Of a stretch of DNA of 6,222 bases, positions 1-5,738 are shown one piece after another (the first letter of the stretch is position 1; every line of letters starts with the position of its first letter). The translations under genes and the position numbers were made by a program. The DNA comes from JAUXIQ01 sp030620925 [NCBI: Nitrospinota bacterium]. Lineage in GTDB: Bacteria; JAUXIQ01. The stretch is from contig JAUXIQ010000130.1 in the NCBI GenBank assembly GCA_030620925.1, positions 1-6,222 on the forward strand. Reading direction: 5' to 3'. The notes below the pieces were generated by a model. The model searched no databases, was not told the DNA's origin, and saw only the letters and a program-made list of their open reading frames with translations.

Positions 1-17
1 AAAGTAGGGCCGCATCA

Positions 18-65
18 AACTACTATCAGCTGTTAAACAGTCACTTATCCTTACTGATAATAGTT
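18..65. repeat. Inverted repeat, 11 of 12 bases matching
   Basis: AACTACTATCAG (18-29) and CTGATAATAGTT (54-65) are complementary except at one position, with a 24-nt spacer. The spacer begins with a small inverted repeat, CTGTTAAACAG (30-40). No T-tract follows on either strand. It is AT-rich and could be a protein-binding or RNA structure, or the trace of an element end; nothing nearby identifies it. Confidence 0.45.
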
Positions 66-175
66 AGAGGCTCCATCGCCGCGGGGAAGTAAACCAACTT
101 TTAGGAAAATCTTCTCTGCTAATTCGCCTGCCGGATGGTTATCTGATCCCAGGGTTCGATTTTTTATTGAGAATA

Positions 176-201
176 GGAGCCCCCGCGTTGAGCGGGGCTC
201 C
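176..201. repeat. Strong GC-rich hairpin downstream of the RidA gene
   Basis: GGAGCCCC (176-183) pairs perfectly with GGGGCTCC (194-201). GC/GC extends the stem inside, with one bulged C at 184 and the loop GTTGA. On the minus strand it lies about 105 nt after the RidA stop, but it is followed by TATTCTCAATAAAAAATCG rather than a T-run, so a classical terminator is not supported. It may stabilise a 3' end or belong to a structured RNA. Confidence 0.5.
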
Positions 202-305
202 ATCGGGGAGGTAGACACAGGCAAGCAAGCGTCCTTATTTATCCCGCAGAGTCTAGTCAAACGCAAGGTGGAGGGTTTTTCCTTTTCGTCTCACGTTGAG
301 CAGGT

Positions 306-704
306 TCAGGGTATGACGGCGATTGCGTTGATCTCCACCAGAAGGTCCGGGGACACGAGCGATTGAATACCTATCGCCGTGCTGGCTGGGAAGTCTCCCC
401 CGAAAAACTCTCGCCGCACCTCGTTCATGGCCTGGTAGTCACTCATATCGGTAAGGAACACGGTGATACTTGCGATGTCTTTGATGCTCCCCCCGGCGGC
501 CTCTACGGTGGCCTGGATGTTCTCCAGGGTCTTCAGTGTCTGGGCTTTCACGTCTCCCTTGCCCACCACCTCCATGTCGTTGTCGAGAGCCGCCATACCC
601 GACACGAAAAGGAGGCGGCCCGGCTCCGCTATCGTTGCCAGAGAAAACGGGCCGATTTTTTGTGGATCGAATAGAGCCTCGGGGTTGAGCCGTTCAATTG
701 CCAT
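306..704 (-). CDS. RidA/YjgF/YER057c/UK114 family protein lacking the catalytic Arg
   Basis: This 132-residue cytosolic protein spans a whole Rid domain (usual length about 125-135). Motifs seen are IGPFSLATIAEPGRLLFVSG, QTLKTLENIQATVEAAGGS, DIASITVFLTDMSDYQAMNE, FFGGDFPAST and DLLVEINAIAVIP. True RidA enzymes hydrolyse reactive 2-aminoacrylate and other enamines or imines; they depend on an Arg before the LP/LV...EIEA strand (Arg105 in E. coli). Here that place is Ser115 in IGIQSLVSPD, so deaminase activity by the standard mechanism is unlikely. It is better placed among Arg-less Rid subgroups, whose roles are unclear. GGAGGA (711-716) lies 6 nt before the ATG at 704. It is 44 nt downstream of the pilin-like gene with no terminator visible, so read-through from that pair is possible; functional linkage is not shown. 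Confidence 0.92.
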   Translation of the reverse strand: MAIERLNPEALFDPQKIGPFSLATIAEPGRLLFVSGMAALDNDMEVVGKGDVKAQTLKTLENIQATVEAAGGSIKDIASITVFLTDMSDYQAMNEVRREFFGGDFPASTAIGIQSLVSPDLLVEINAIAVIP

Positions 705-748
705 TTCTTATCCTCCATTCTTCTTTTGTTCTTCCCTCATGATGCCCG

Positions 749-1357
749 TTAGTGCTTGATGTCGTCTGTGCGGTGGATCATCCTATTGTCCTGGTCGACT
801 GTCCATTCGTCGATTGTTGCATCGTGGTCAATATTGCCTATAGCCCTGGCCAGGAAGGTCGTGGATGAGTATGAGAGACTGTACGTATATCTCGTCAAGC
901 CCGATGGCATGGCCCAGCCTATACTAGCAAGTTTGCCATACCTGTTATTTTCAGCATAATAAGCCATTTCGAAAGCCTTGATGTGTAGCAACTCTAGTTT
1001 GACCTCTGAGAAAATGGCTTTTTTATTATAATTCATAAAGTTTGGAATGACAATATTAGGTATGATTCCAAACAATAAGAAAAGAAAACCAGCCAGCCCC
1101 GCCCACGACCATATCTTTTGAACACGCTTAAAATGTTCTATACTCTTCCATCGCTTGTTCTGCCATGCCCATTTGTTGCCTTTTGCACTCAACACAAAGA
1201 CCATTACAACCCCGACAATAGGTATTAAGCAAAGCAAAGCTATGTATGTTCTATTACCCAATCCCCAAATTGCATTCAGGAAGAAAGCTCCCCAATTCCA
1301 TTTTCTTATTTCGTCCGGGATTACTGCCGATTTCCCCTGTCCAGAGGTGTTTTCCAT
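749..1357 (-). CDS. Two-helix membrane protein with pilin-like C-terminal module
   Basis: A 202-residue protein. Its N-terminal part (13-80), with IRKWNWGAFFLNAIWGLGNR, a membrane helix at about 37-57 and AKGNKWAWQNKRWKSIEHFK, matches a common small bacterial membrane domain (DUF2628-like in my recollection) without known activity. A second helix (about 83-107) runs into a type IV pilin-like module: IPNFMNYNKK, then EVKLELLHIKAFEMAYYAEN, then IGW, RYTYS, SYSSTTFLARA and GNIDHDATIDEW. Unlike a real pilin it has no leader with a Gly-Phe cleavage site and no Glu at position 5 of the helix (Leu88 is there), so assembly into a fibre is doubtful. The last 59 residues share 38 identities with the end of the GYF_2 protein, showing module duplication onto different N-termini. 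The start directly follows the TM2 stop, with GGGGAGAAG as ribosome binding site inside the TM2 gene end. The N-terminal half is AT-rich. RidA follows after 44 nt. Confidence 0.82.
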   Translation of the reverse strand: MENTSGQGKSAVIPDEIRKWNWGAFFLNAIWGLGNRTYIALLCLIPIVGVVMVFVLSAKGNKWAWQNKRWKSIEHFKRVQKIWSWAGLAGFLFLLFGIIPNIVIPNFMNYNKKAIFSEVKLELLHIKAFEMAYYAENNRYGKLASIGWAMPSGLTRYTYSLSYSSTTFLARAIGNIDHDATIDEWTVDQDNRMIHRTDDIKH

Positions 1358-1864
1358 TTACTTCTCCCCATTTCTTTGTACTAATATTTTAGATTCTATT
1401 ATTATTGACTCTTTTTGTTCATAAATTTCTTTTATCTGTCCTTTGAGCGTAAACAAATCCACAACCCATCTCACACCTATGATTGTCCATATAAGCACTG
1501 CAGCACCCGCTATAGACGTGATTCCCAGACCATCAAAGGAAAAAAACAGGCTAACCCAAAGATATAGACAATAAAATAAAAGGTAATAAGAAATAATGAT
1601 CAATTTATAAAACTCCGGCATAGATCCATGCATATACAAGATACGCACACCTATAAAAATAAAAATCCATCCGAAAAAACCTAATAACAAATATTTATAA
1701 CCCGAACTTTTCCCCCCTATATAAATCCTATGTATACCCAGAGTTCCAAATAAGATCAAGAGCACGTACGAAAGGATTGTGCTCTTTTTGTGCTTTTCGA
1801 GCTCTGAATTAAGAATGGATAGTTCGCGTGGCGTAAGTGTGGCTTTTACACTGTTGGTATCCAT
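1358..1864 (-). CDS. TM2-domain integral membrane protein
   Basis: The call is a 168-residue protein (172 if the upstream ATG at 1876 is used). I prefer the ATG at 1864 because GGGGAT at 1869-1874 gives it a plausible ribosome binding site, while the upstream ATG has none. After a charged N-terminus come four likely membrane helices: STILSYVLLILFGTLG, then KYLLLGFFGWIFIFIGVRIL, then FYKLIIISYYLLFYCLYLWV, and finally SIAGAAVLIWTIIGVRWVVD. The GTLGIHRIYIGGKSSGYKY turn between the first two is the TM2-domain signature. The VRWVVDLFTLKGQIKEIYEQ segment resembles the end of TM2 proteins, where a Trp-x-x-Asp-Leu-Phe motif is usual, so the domain may be split by an inserted helix pair. TM2 proteins are inner-membrane proteins of mostly unknown function. 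The TAA (1358-1360) directly abuts the ATG of the next gene, indicating coupled translation. The gene is notably AT-rich. Confidence 0.8.
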   Translation of the reverse strand: MDTNSVKATLTPRELSILNSELEKHKKSTILSYVLLILFGTLGIHRIYIGGKSSGYKYLLLGFFGWIFIFIGVRILYMHGSMPEFYKLIIISYYLLFYCLYLWVSLFFSFDGLGITSIAGAAVLIWTIIGVRWVVDLFTLKGQIKEIYEQKESIIIESKILVQRNGEK

Positions 1865-1946
1865 TTTTATCCCCATAATAAAAGATGGGTAGACCTATGA
1901 TACACAGATAGTTATTAACCAATCTTCTCCATGCCGCTCGAGCTCG

Positions 1947-1985
1947 TGTGCCCGGGCACAGGGGTTAACGGTTGCTTTCCCTGTG
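1947..1985. repeat. Palindrome and overlapping inverted repeat in the 1877-2107 gap
   Basis: TGTGCCCGGGCACA at 1947-1960 is a perfect 14-bp palindrome. Its right half overlaps a second inverted repeat: CACAGGG (1957-1963) with CCCTGTG (1979-1985), separated by 15 nt. Two 8-bp palindromes, GCTCGAGC (1936-1943) and CGAGCTCG (1939-1946), lie just beside it. The site is upstream of the TM2 gene and could be an operator or an RNA structure; there is no T-tract, so it is not a standard terminator. The rest of the 243-base gap shows nothing else supportable. Confidence 0.45.
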
Positions 1986-2107
1986 ATTTCAACTTTGGGC
2001 GATATATTCCGCTTCCTCCTTGCAGGTCGTATATTTTTCGTGCCGGTCGTTTTAAAGTAGAAACAGGCAGTCGATCCCATGTTCCGCATTCTTAATAAGA
2101 GCGTTAA

Positions 2108-3001
2108 TTAGTTCTTGATGTCATCTACAGTGTGGTTAAGCGTGTTGTTCTGATTAATGGCCCATGTATCTATTGTATTATCGCGGTCTATATTGCCAGT
2201 GGCCCTTGCCAGGAAAGTGGTTGATGAATACGAGATGCTGTATGTATACCTCTTCTTGCCTGTAGGCTCTACCCACCCTATGTCGGCCAGGGAGCCATAC
2301 ATGAGTTTCTCGGCTTTATAAGTCCTCTCAATATTTCTGATGTGATCCAGCTCCTGCTTGGCTTCAGAGGTTAAGGCCTTTTTCTGGTTAGCCACGAAGC
2401 CTGGAATGCCTAGCATAGCCACGAATAAGATTACTAGCCCCAAAATCACCTTTTCAACAATTATTACCCATACCCTTTTTTGATCCTGGGGAAGAGCGTG
2501 GAGAAGACGACCGTTTGAAGGGGGCAGAGAAGATTCTATTTTTACTCTAAGCGATTTGATATGCGGGACGGGTCTCCAATATTTCATGGCTTCTGTTCGG
2601 ACGAGCGCCCTTGGGTCCAAATCTCCCGCTTCAATCATTTCCAGCAATTCGCTTTCAGGGATCGGCCCCTCTCTCTTGCTGTCTTTCCTGTAGTACCAAT
2701 AATTTTTGGTTATACCCCGATTCCCTTTTATGGGAACATAAATGGTTTCCGGCTTAGCTTTAATTTCCGGTTCCGAGCCAAGGGCAGGAGGCGGCTTTTG
2801 AGATTGAGAGAGATAGGAAGTAGTGAGCTTGGATTTAAATGCCTCAACTTCCGAAGCGCGCGTCCAGCCTTCCAAGGATTCCGACCAGACGAGAGTCCCC
2901 GGCCCCAGGTCTCCCGATTCAAACATTCCCAGTAACCTGCTTTCTGGAACAGGCCCTTCCTGCCTGCCTTTCCCTGAGTAATACCAATGTTCTTGAGCCA
3001 T
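2108..3001 (-). CDS. Tandem GYF_2-domain membrane protein with pilin-like C-terminal module
   Basis: A 297-residue protein in three parts. Two GYF_2 (DUF4339-type) domains occupy about 4-55 and 100-150, each with the WYY...EGPxPESxLLxMxExGDL...W pattern; such domains are thought to bind peptides or proteins. A linker rich in Lys, Pro and Glu joins them. One membrane helix follows at about 177-200. The C-terminus (about 199-297) resembles a type IV pilin: IPGFVANQKK, then an EAKQELDHIRNIERTYKAE helix, IGW, RYTYS and GNIDRDNTIDTW. Counting from Pro200 (pilin Pro22), Glu183 falls exactly where pilin Glu5 would be, but the preceding position is Trp178, not the Gly that prepilin peptidase needs. 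The protein is therefore probably an uncleaved anchor with cytoplasmic GYF domains and an outward pilin-like domain (inference). The tail is paralogous to the one encoded at 749-1357. GGAG (3009-3012) supports the ATG at 3001. The exact role is unknown. Confidence 0.85.
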   Translation of the reverse strand: MAQEHWYYSGKGRQEGPVPESRLLGMFESGDLGPGTLVWSESLEGWTRASEVEAFKSKLTTSYLSQSQKPPPALGSEPEIKAKPETIYVPIKGNRGITKNYWYYRKDSKREGPIPESELLEMIEAGDLDPRALVRTEAMKYWRPVPHIKSLRVKIESSLPPSNGRLLHALPQDQKRVWVIIVEKVILGLVILFVAMLGIPGFVANQKKALTSEAKQELDHIRNIERTYKAEKLMYGSLADIGWVEPTGKKRYTYSISYSSTTFLARATGNIDRDNTIDTWAINQNNTLNHTVDDIKN

Positions 3002-3028
3002 GAATTTACTCCGTTATATGGGGATATA

Positions 3029-3056
3029 ATATTAATCGGCGAGGATACGCTGTTAA
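3029..3056 (-). promoter_or_regulatory. Candidate promoter for the GYF_2/pilin-like gene
   Basis: In the 281-base gap between the mutase stop and the next gene, the minus strand has TTAACA (3051-3056), 16 nt, then TAATAT (3029-3034). A transcript from about 3020 would include the GGAG ribosome binding site (3009-3012) and start codon 3001. The rest of the gap (about 3060-3282) shows no gene, no clear terminator and no strong repeat. The area is AT-rich, so chance matches are likely. Confidence 0.28.
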
Positions 3057-3282
3057 TGAAGGACGCATTTTAGAGCGGTCTGTTCACAGAATGGAATGTT
3101 AGACGGTATGCGATTGTAGTTTAGCAAAACAGTATTATGGTATCAATCGGGAAATCAGGCCATAGTTTGCATATCGCGGTTATCATGAAGGAGCAATAAG
3201 GTGTTTATGCCTCATGGATGGGGTAGTGCGCGCAGTAATTGAAGCACCGGCCGGGATGGAAGCGTAGTTGTATTATGGGCTT

Positions 3283-4929
3283 TCAGTCGATGGAGATCAG
3301 TGGGGCGCCTTCTCCATAGACCTCCTGCAGGGCGGATATTACTTCGCCGTGGGTGACGTCCGATTTCATCGCCTCGATGACCGCTTCGAAGAGGTTGGCA
3401 TCCGTGTCATCGGCGGCTCTCTTGAGGCCGTCGATGGCGGCCTGTGTCCCGGACTGATCCCGGTTTGCCCTGAGGTCTTTTATGCGTTGAATGTGGCGGT
3501 CCACCGCCTCCGGGTTGGGGCGGGGCGTAGCCGGTTTCAGGTCTTCTTCTTCGGGGATGATGTAATCGTTCACACCCACCACTATGCGCTCTTTGTTCTC
3601 TATGGACCTCTCGTAGTTTAGGGATGATTTGGCTATCTCGGACTGGATGTAACCCCGCTTGATCGCCTCCAGCATTCCTCCCAGGTCGTCGATCTTACGG
3701 ATATATTCCCGTACCTTCTCCTCTATCTCGTTGGTCAGCGCCTCCATATAGTATGAGCCGCCCAGTGGGTCGACGACGTCCGCCGCGCCGGTCTCTTCGG
3801 CGATGATATTCTGCGTCATTACGGCTACACGAGCCGCTTCGGGAGATGGGGCGTTCAGGGCTTCGTCGTAAGCGTCGGTATGGATGGACTGCGCCCCGCC
3901 CAGAACCGCGGCCAGGGCCTGAAAGGCTACGCGGGCGATGTTGTTCTTGACCTGCTGTCTGGTCAGCTCGCGGCCCGAAGTCTGGGTGTGAAACTTCAAC
4001 TTCATGGTGCGGGGGTCTTTTGCGCCGAAGCGCTCTTTGAGGAGCCCGGCCCATATCCTCCGGCCCGCCCTGAACTTGGCCACTTCCTCGAATATATTTA
4101 TCGAGGAGTTGAAGAAGAAGGAGAAGCGGGTGATGAAGTCCTCCAGGTTAAGACCCTGGCCCAGGCATTGAGTTACGTAATATATGCCCGAAGCGAGTGC
4201 GAAGGCCAGCTCCTGGGCGGGTGTCGCCCCCGCTTGCTGCATGTGCTGCCCGATGATGCTCAGCGGGTTCCAGAGAGGCAGGTTTCGAGCTGCGTATTTG
4301 ATATGGTCGACCGTCATCCGCTCGTGGCCTTCCAGGGAGAAGCGGTTATACATGTGCAGGCTCACGTAGTGGGAGATAAAGTCTGATTGATTGGATGTGC
4401 CACGGATGCAGTCGAGGGCTATGCCCCGTTTCTGCGCCAGTGCGATGAGCATGGCGGCGGAGGTGAAGGGGCCGGGGTCGTTGAGGGCGACGCTGATGTC
4501 TTCGATGGGGATGCCATCAAAACAGATGCCCATATCCACCAGAGCGTTCACAGGGGTGCCGCAGGTTCCCACCAGCTCTTTTTCCACCATGTCCACGTCG
4601 TAGCCGCGCATCCAGGTGTTGCAGTGGACAATATTAACGGCGGTCTGGCCTGCGTCGAACATAGCTTTCTGGCGCTTGTTCCAGTTTTCCGGCGATTCAA
4701 ACCCGATAAGGAGCCTCTTGCTCCACAGTCGCCCCCTGTACATATCCGGGTAGACGCCGCGCACGAAAGGGTATTCCCCGGGCTCCCCCAGTTGCCGGTC
4801 GTAATCCAGGTCTTTTACGTCCTCCGGCGCGTAGAGAGGCTTGAGGGTTATGCCGGACAGGTTCTTGACTTCGCCGTCTCCACGGCGATTGCGGGGAATA
4901 TCATCAGCGCTTCTATTGTCTTCTACCAT
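3283..4929 (-). CDS. Methylmalonyl-CoA mutase-like large (catalytic) subunit, divergent substrate pocket
   Basis: This 548-residue protein has the length of a stand-alone acyl-CoA mutase catalytic subunit: the TIM-barrel domain is complete, but the C-terminal B12-binding domain is absent. Family landmarks in order are SGITLKPLYAPEDVKDLDYD (25-44), GEYPFVRGVYPDMYRGRLWS (51-70), MRGYD (107-111), FDGIPIEDISVAL (137-149), HMQQAGA (229-235), FRAGRRIWA, FHTQTSGRELT, GGAQSIHTDAYDEAL and VVDPLGGSYYMEALT. Such enzymes isomerise the carbon skeleton of acyl-CoA thioesters with adenosylcobalamin in the cytosol. By hand alignment, Tyr89 of the Propionibacterium enzyme is Leu74, Arg207 (carboxylate contact) is Leu191, and Tyr243 is Gln228, while His244 is kept as His229. 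The hydroxyisobutyryl-CoA mutase marker Asp117 is Val101. Methylmalonyl-CoA is therefore unlikely to be the substrate, and none of the known subclasses fits exactly. The ATG at 4929 has a GGAGGT site (4938-4943) 8 nt upstream. No partner small subunit is adjacent on either side within the window. Confidence 0.93.
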   Translation of the reverse strand: MVEDNRSADDIPRNRRGDGEVKNLSGITLKPLYAPEDVKDLDYDRQLGEPGEYPFVRGVYPDMYRGRLWSKRLLIGFESPENWNKRQKAMFDAGQTAVNIVHCNTWMRGYDVDMVEKELVGTCGTPVNALVDMGICFDGIPIEDISVALNDPGPFTSAAMLIALAQKRGIALDCIRGTSNQSDFISHYVSLHMYNRFSLEGHERMTVDHIKYAARNLPLWNPLSIIGQHMQQAGATPAQELAFALASGIYYVTQCLGQGLNLEDFITRFSFFFNSSINIFEEVAKFRAGRRIWAGLLKERFGAKDPRTMKLKFHTQTSGRELTRQQVKNNIARVAFQALAAVLGGAQSIHTDAYDEALNAPSPEAARVAVMTQNIIAEETGAADVVDPLGGSYYMEALTNEIEEKVREYIRKIDDLGGMLEAIKRGYIQSEIAKSSLNYERSIENKERIVVGVNDYIIPEEEDLKPATPRPNPEAVDRHIQRIKDLRANRDQSGTQAAIDGLKRAADDTDANLFEAVIEAMKSDVTHGEVISALQEVYGEGAPLISID

Positions 4930-4956
4930 CTGTTTTTACCTCCGGTAGCGATTGTC

Positions 4957-4973
4957 TTTATATATATCTGAAT
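4957..4973 (-). promoter_or_regulatory. Candidate -10 region with ATTCAGATAT motif upstream of the mutase gene
   Basis: The minus strand reads ATTCAGATAT (4973-4964), one base, then TATAAA (4962-4957), a good -10-like hexamer. A transcript starting near 4950 would have a leader of about 20 nt containing the GGAGGT ribosome binding site at 4938-4943. No convincing -35 hexamer is present 16-18 nt upstream, so an activator or another sigma factor may be needed. The same 10-mer precedes the -10-like box of the PfpI gene. Inference from sequence pattern only. Confidence 0.35.
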
Positions 4974-4991
4974 TTCGGTGTGAGTCGTTAG

Positions 4992-5020
4992 AAAAAAAGC
5001 CGGATGTTTCTTCCCATCGG
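4992..5020 (-). terminator. Candidate rho-independent terminator after the DJ-1/PfpI gene
   Basis: Read on the minus strand, CCGATG (5015-5020) pairs with CATCCGG (5000-5006) around an 8-nt loop, with one bulged C. One G at 4999 intervenes as C on the plus side, and then comes a run of seven T (4998-4992). A competing 6-bp stem, cttccc/gggaag, overlaps at 5010-5024. It sits about 90 nt downstream of the PfpI stop and 63 nt before the mutase start, so it would separate the two transcripts. The stem is short and bulged, hence only moderate confidence. Confidence 0.4.
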
Positions 5021-5108
5021 GAAGCTGAACCCGTCTACATGTTTTCAGGTGCCCGTGTCGATACCGATTCCCGGATGTTCTATTCTATCATTTTTTAGTG
5101 ATTTTTCA

Positions 5109-5729
5109 TCAGATGCGGCGGGCATTGTTTTCGCTGAACGAATACTCCATGTTGCGCGCGGTGGCTCTGGCGACAGAATCGCCGTAATAGCGGGTTACCA
5201 CGTGCAGGGCCATGTCGATACCGGCTGAAATACCTGCAGACGTAATTATGTTACCATCCTCGACCACGTGGTACTGGTCTTCCACGGTAACCGCCGGGAA
5301 GGACTCGCGCATCCAATCCAGCGAACGCCAGTGAGTCGTCGCTCGGCGTCCGTCGAGCAGGCCGGCGCGGCCCAGAAGCATGGAACCGGTGCAGACAGAA
5401 GTAAGTGTTTCGACATGTCCGCCGCGCTCGGCGATCCAGCTCAGCAGGGTTTCGTTATTGATCTCTTTGCGCGTCCCCCATCCGCCGGGAACCACCAGAA
5501 TGTCCAGGGTAGGGCAATTCTCCAGGGTAACGTCCGGGAGCACGCGAAGGCCGCCTGTTGCAACCACGGGGTCTTTGTTTTCCGCGATCAGAAGCACCTC
5601 GAAGGGTGAAGGCTCTTCCCGGCGCTTTTCTTCGTTCAGACGGGTAACGGAGAAGACCTCGTAAGGTCCACAGAAATCGAGTACTTCGACATCAGGGAAA
5701 ATCAGGATGCCCACACGTTTGCGGTCCAT
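5109..5729 (-). CDS. DJ-1/PfpI family protein, isonitrile hydratase-like
   Basis: This 206-residue protein is a stand-alone DJ-1/PfpI (class I glutamine amidotransferase-like) domain. It opens with VGILIFPDVEVLDFCGPYEV and carries PGGWG (81-85), the nucleophile elbow TSVCTGSMLLGRAGLLDGRR with Cys113, TTHW (His133), and the late strand-helix NIITSAGISAGIDMALHVV. Asp18, Cys113 and Thr114 line up with the Asp/Cys/Thr set described for Pseudomonas InhA (isonitrile hydratase), so hydration of an isonitrile to an N-formamide is one possibility. The branch also includes proteins of unknown activity. There is no C-terminal AraC helix-turn-helix, so it is not a GlxA-type regulator; no signal peptide is seen, so it is probably cytosolic. 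ATG at 5729 is the only start compatible with the first beta strand, although it lacks a clear ribosome binding site. It lies between the dipeptidase and the mutase on the same strand. Family is secure, reaction tentative. Confidence 0.88.
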   Translation of the reverse strand: MDRKRVGILIFPDVEVLDFCGPYEVFSVTRLNEEKRREEPSPFEVLLIAENKDPVVATGGLRVLPDVTLENCPTLDILVVPGGWGTRKEINNETLLSWIAERGGHVETLTSVCTGSMLLGRAGLLDGRRATTHWRSLDWMRESFPAVTVEDQYHVVEDGNIITSAGISAGIDMALHVVTRYYGDSVARATARNMEYSFSENNARRI

Positions 5730-5738
5730 AGTATTTCA

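Larger units (their letters stand above)
1..305. other. Region without a convincing gene, containing a diverged direct repeat
   Basis: No gene is supported here. The longest minus reading frame (about 51-266) would start at a TTG without a ribosome binding site and resembles no family I know. Beyond the two inverted repeats listed separately, GGCTCCATCG occurs at 69-78 and again at 196-205. Each copy is followed by a similar block: GGGGAAGTAAAC at 83-94 and GGGGAGGTAGAC at 205-216 (10 of 12 bases equal), with an extra CCGC-like insert in the first copy. This looks like an old duplication of about 125 bases or a remnant of a lost gene. Confidence 0.4.

Noticed and set aside
145-165. GGTTCGA resembling a tRNA T-loop
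   Set aside because: The flanking bases cannot form the 5-bp T stem, and no acceptor or anticodon stem is found around it.
51-266. Minus-strand 71-codon reading frame after RidA
   Set aside because: TTG start with no ribosome binding site, no recognisable domain, and its sequence is made partly of the diverged repeat and hairpin. At most a remnant.
749-1357. Calling this protein (or the GYF_2 one) a true type IV pilin
   Set aside because: No short N-terminal leader or Gly-Phe prepilin cleavage site; the pilin-like part follows one or two membrane helices or cytoplasmic domains.
1895-2089. Minus-strand 64-codon reading frame between the GYF_2 and TM2 genes
   Set aside because: ATG only 18 nt after the GYF_2 stop, but no Shine-Dalgarno, no membrane helix or known motif, and it runs through the palindrome cluster. 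Not enough to call a gene.
3695-4054. Minus-strand 119-codon frame inside the mutase
   Set aside because: Arg/Pro-rich out-of-frame translation within a conserved gene; frame shadow.
3880-4386. Plus-strand 168-codon frame (and a 194-codon one at 4387-4971)
   Set aside because: Both lie opposite the clearly conserved mutase gene and have low-complexity, family-less translations; shadows of a GC-rich gene.
5268-5609. Plus-strand frames opposite the PfpI gene
   Set aside because: Antisense to a well-conserved enzyme; no own motifs or start signals.
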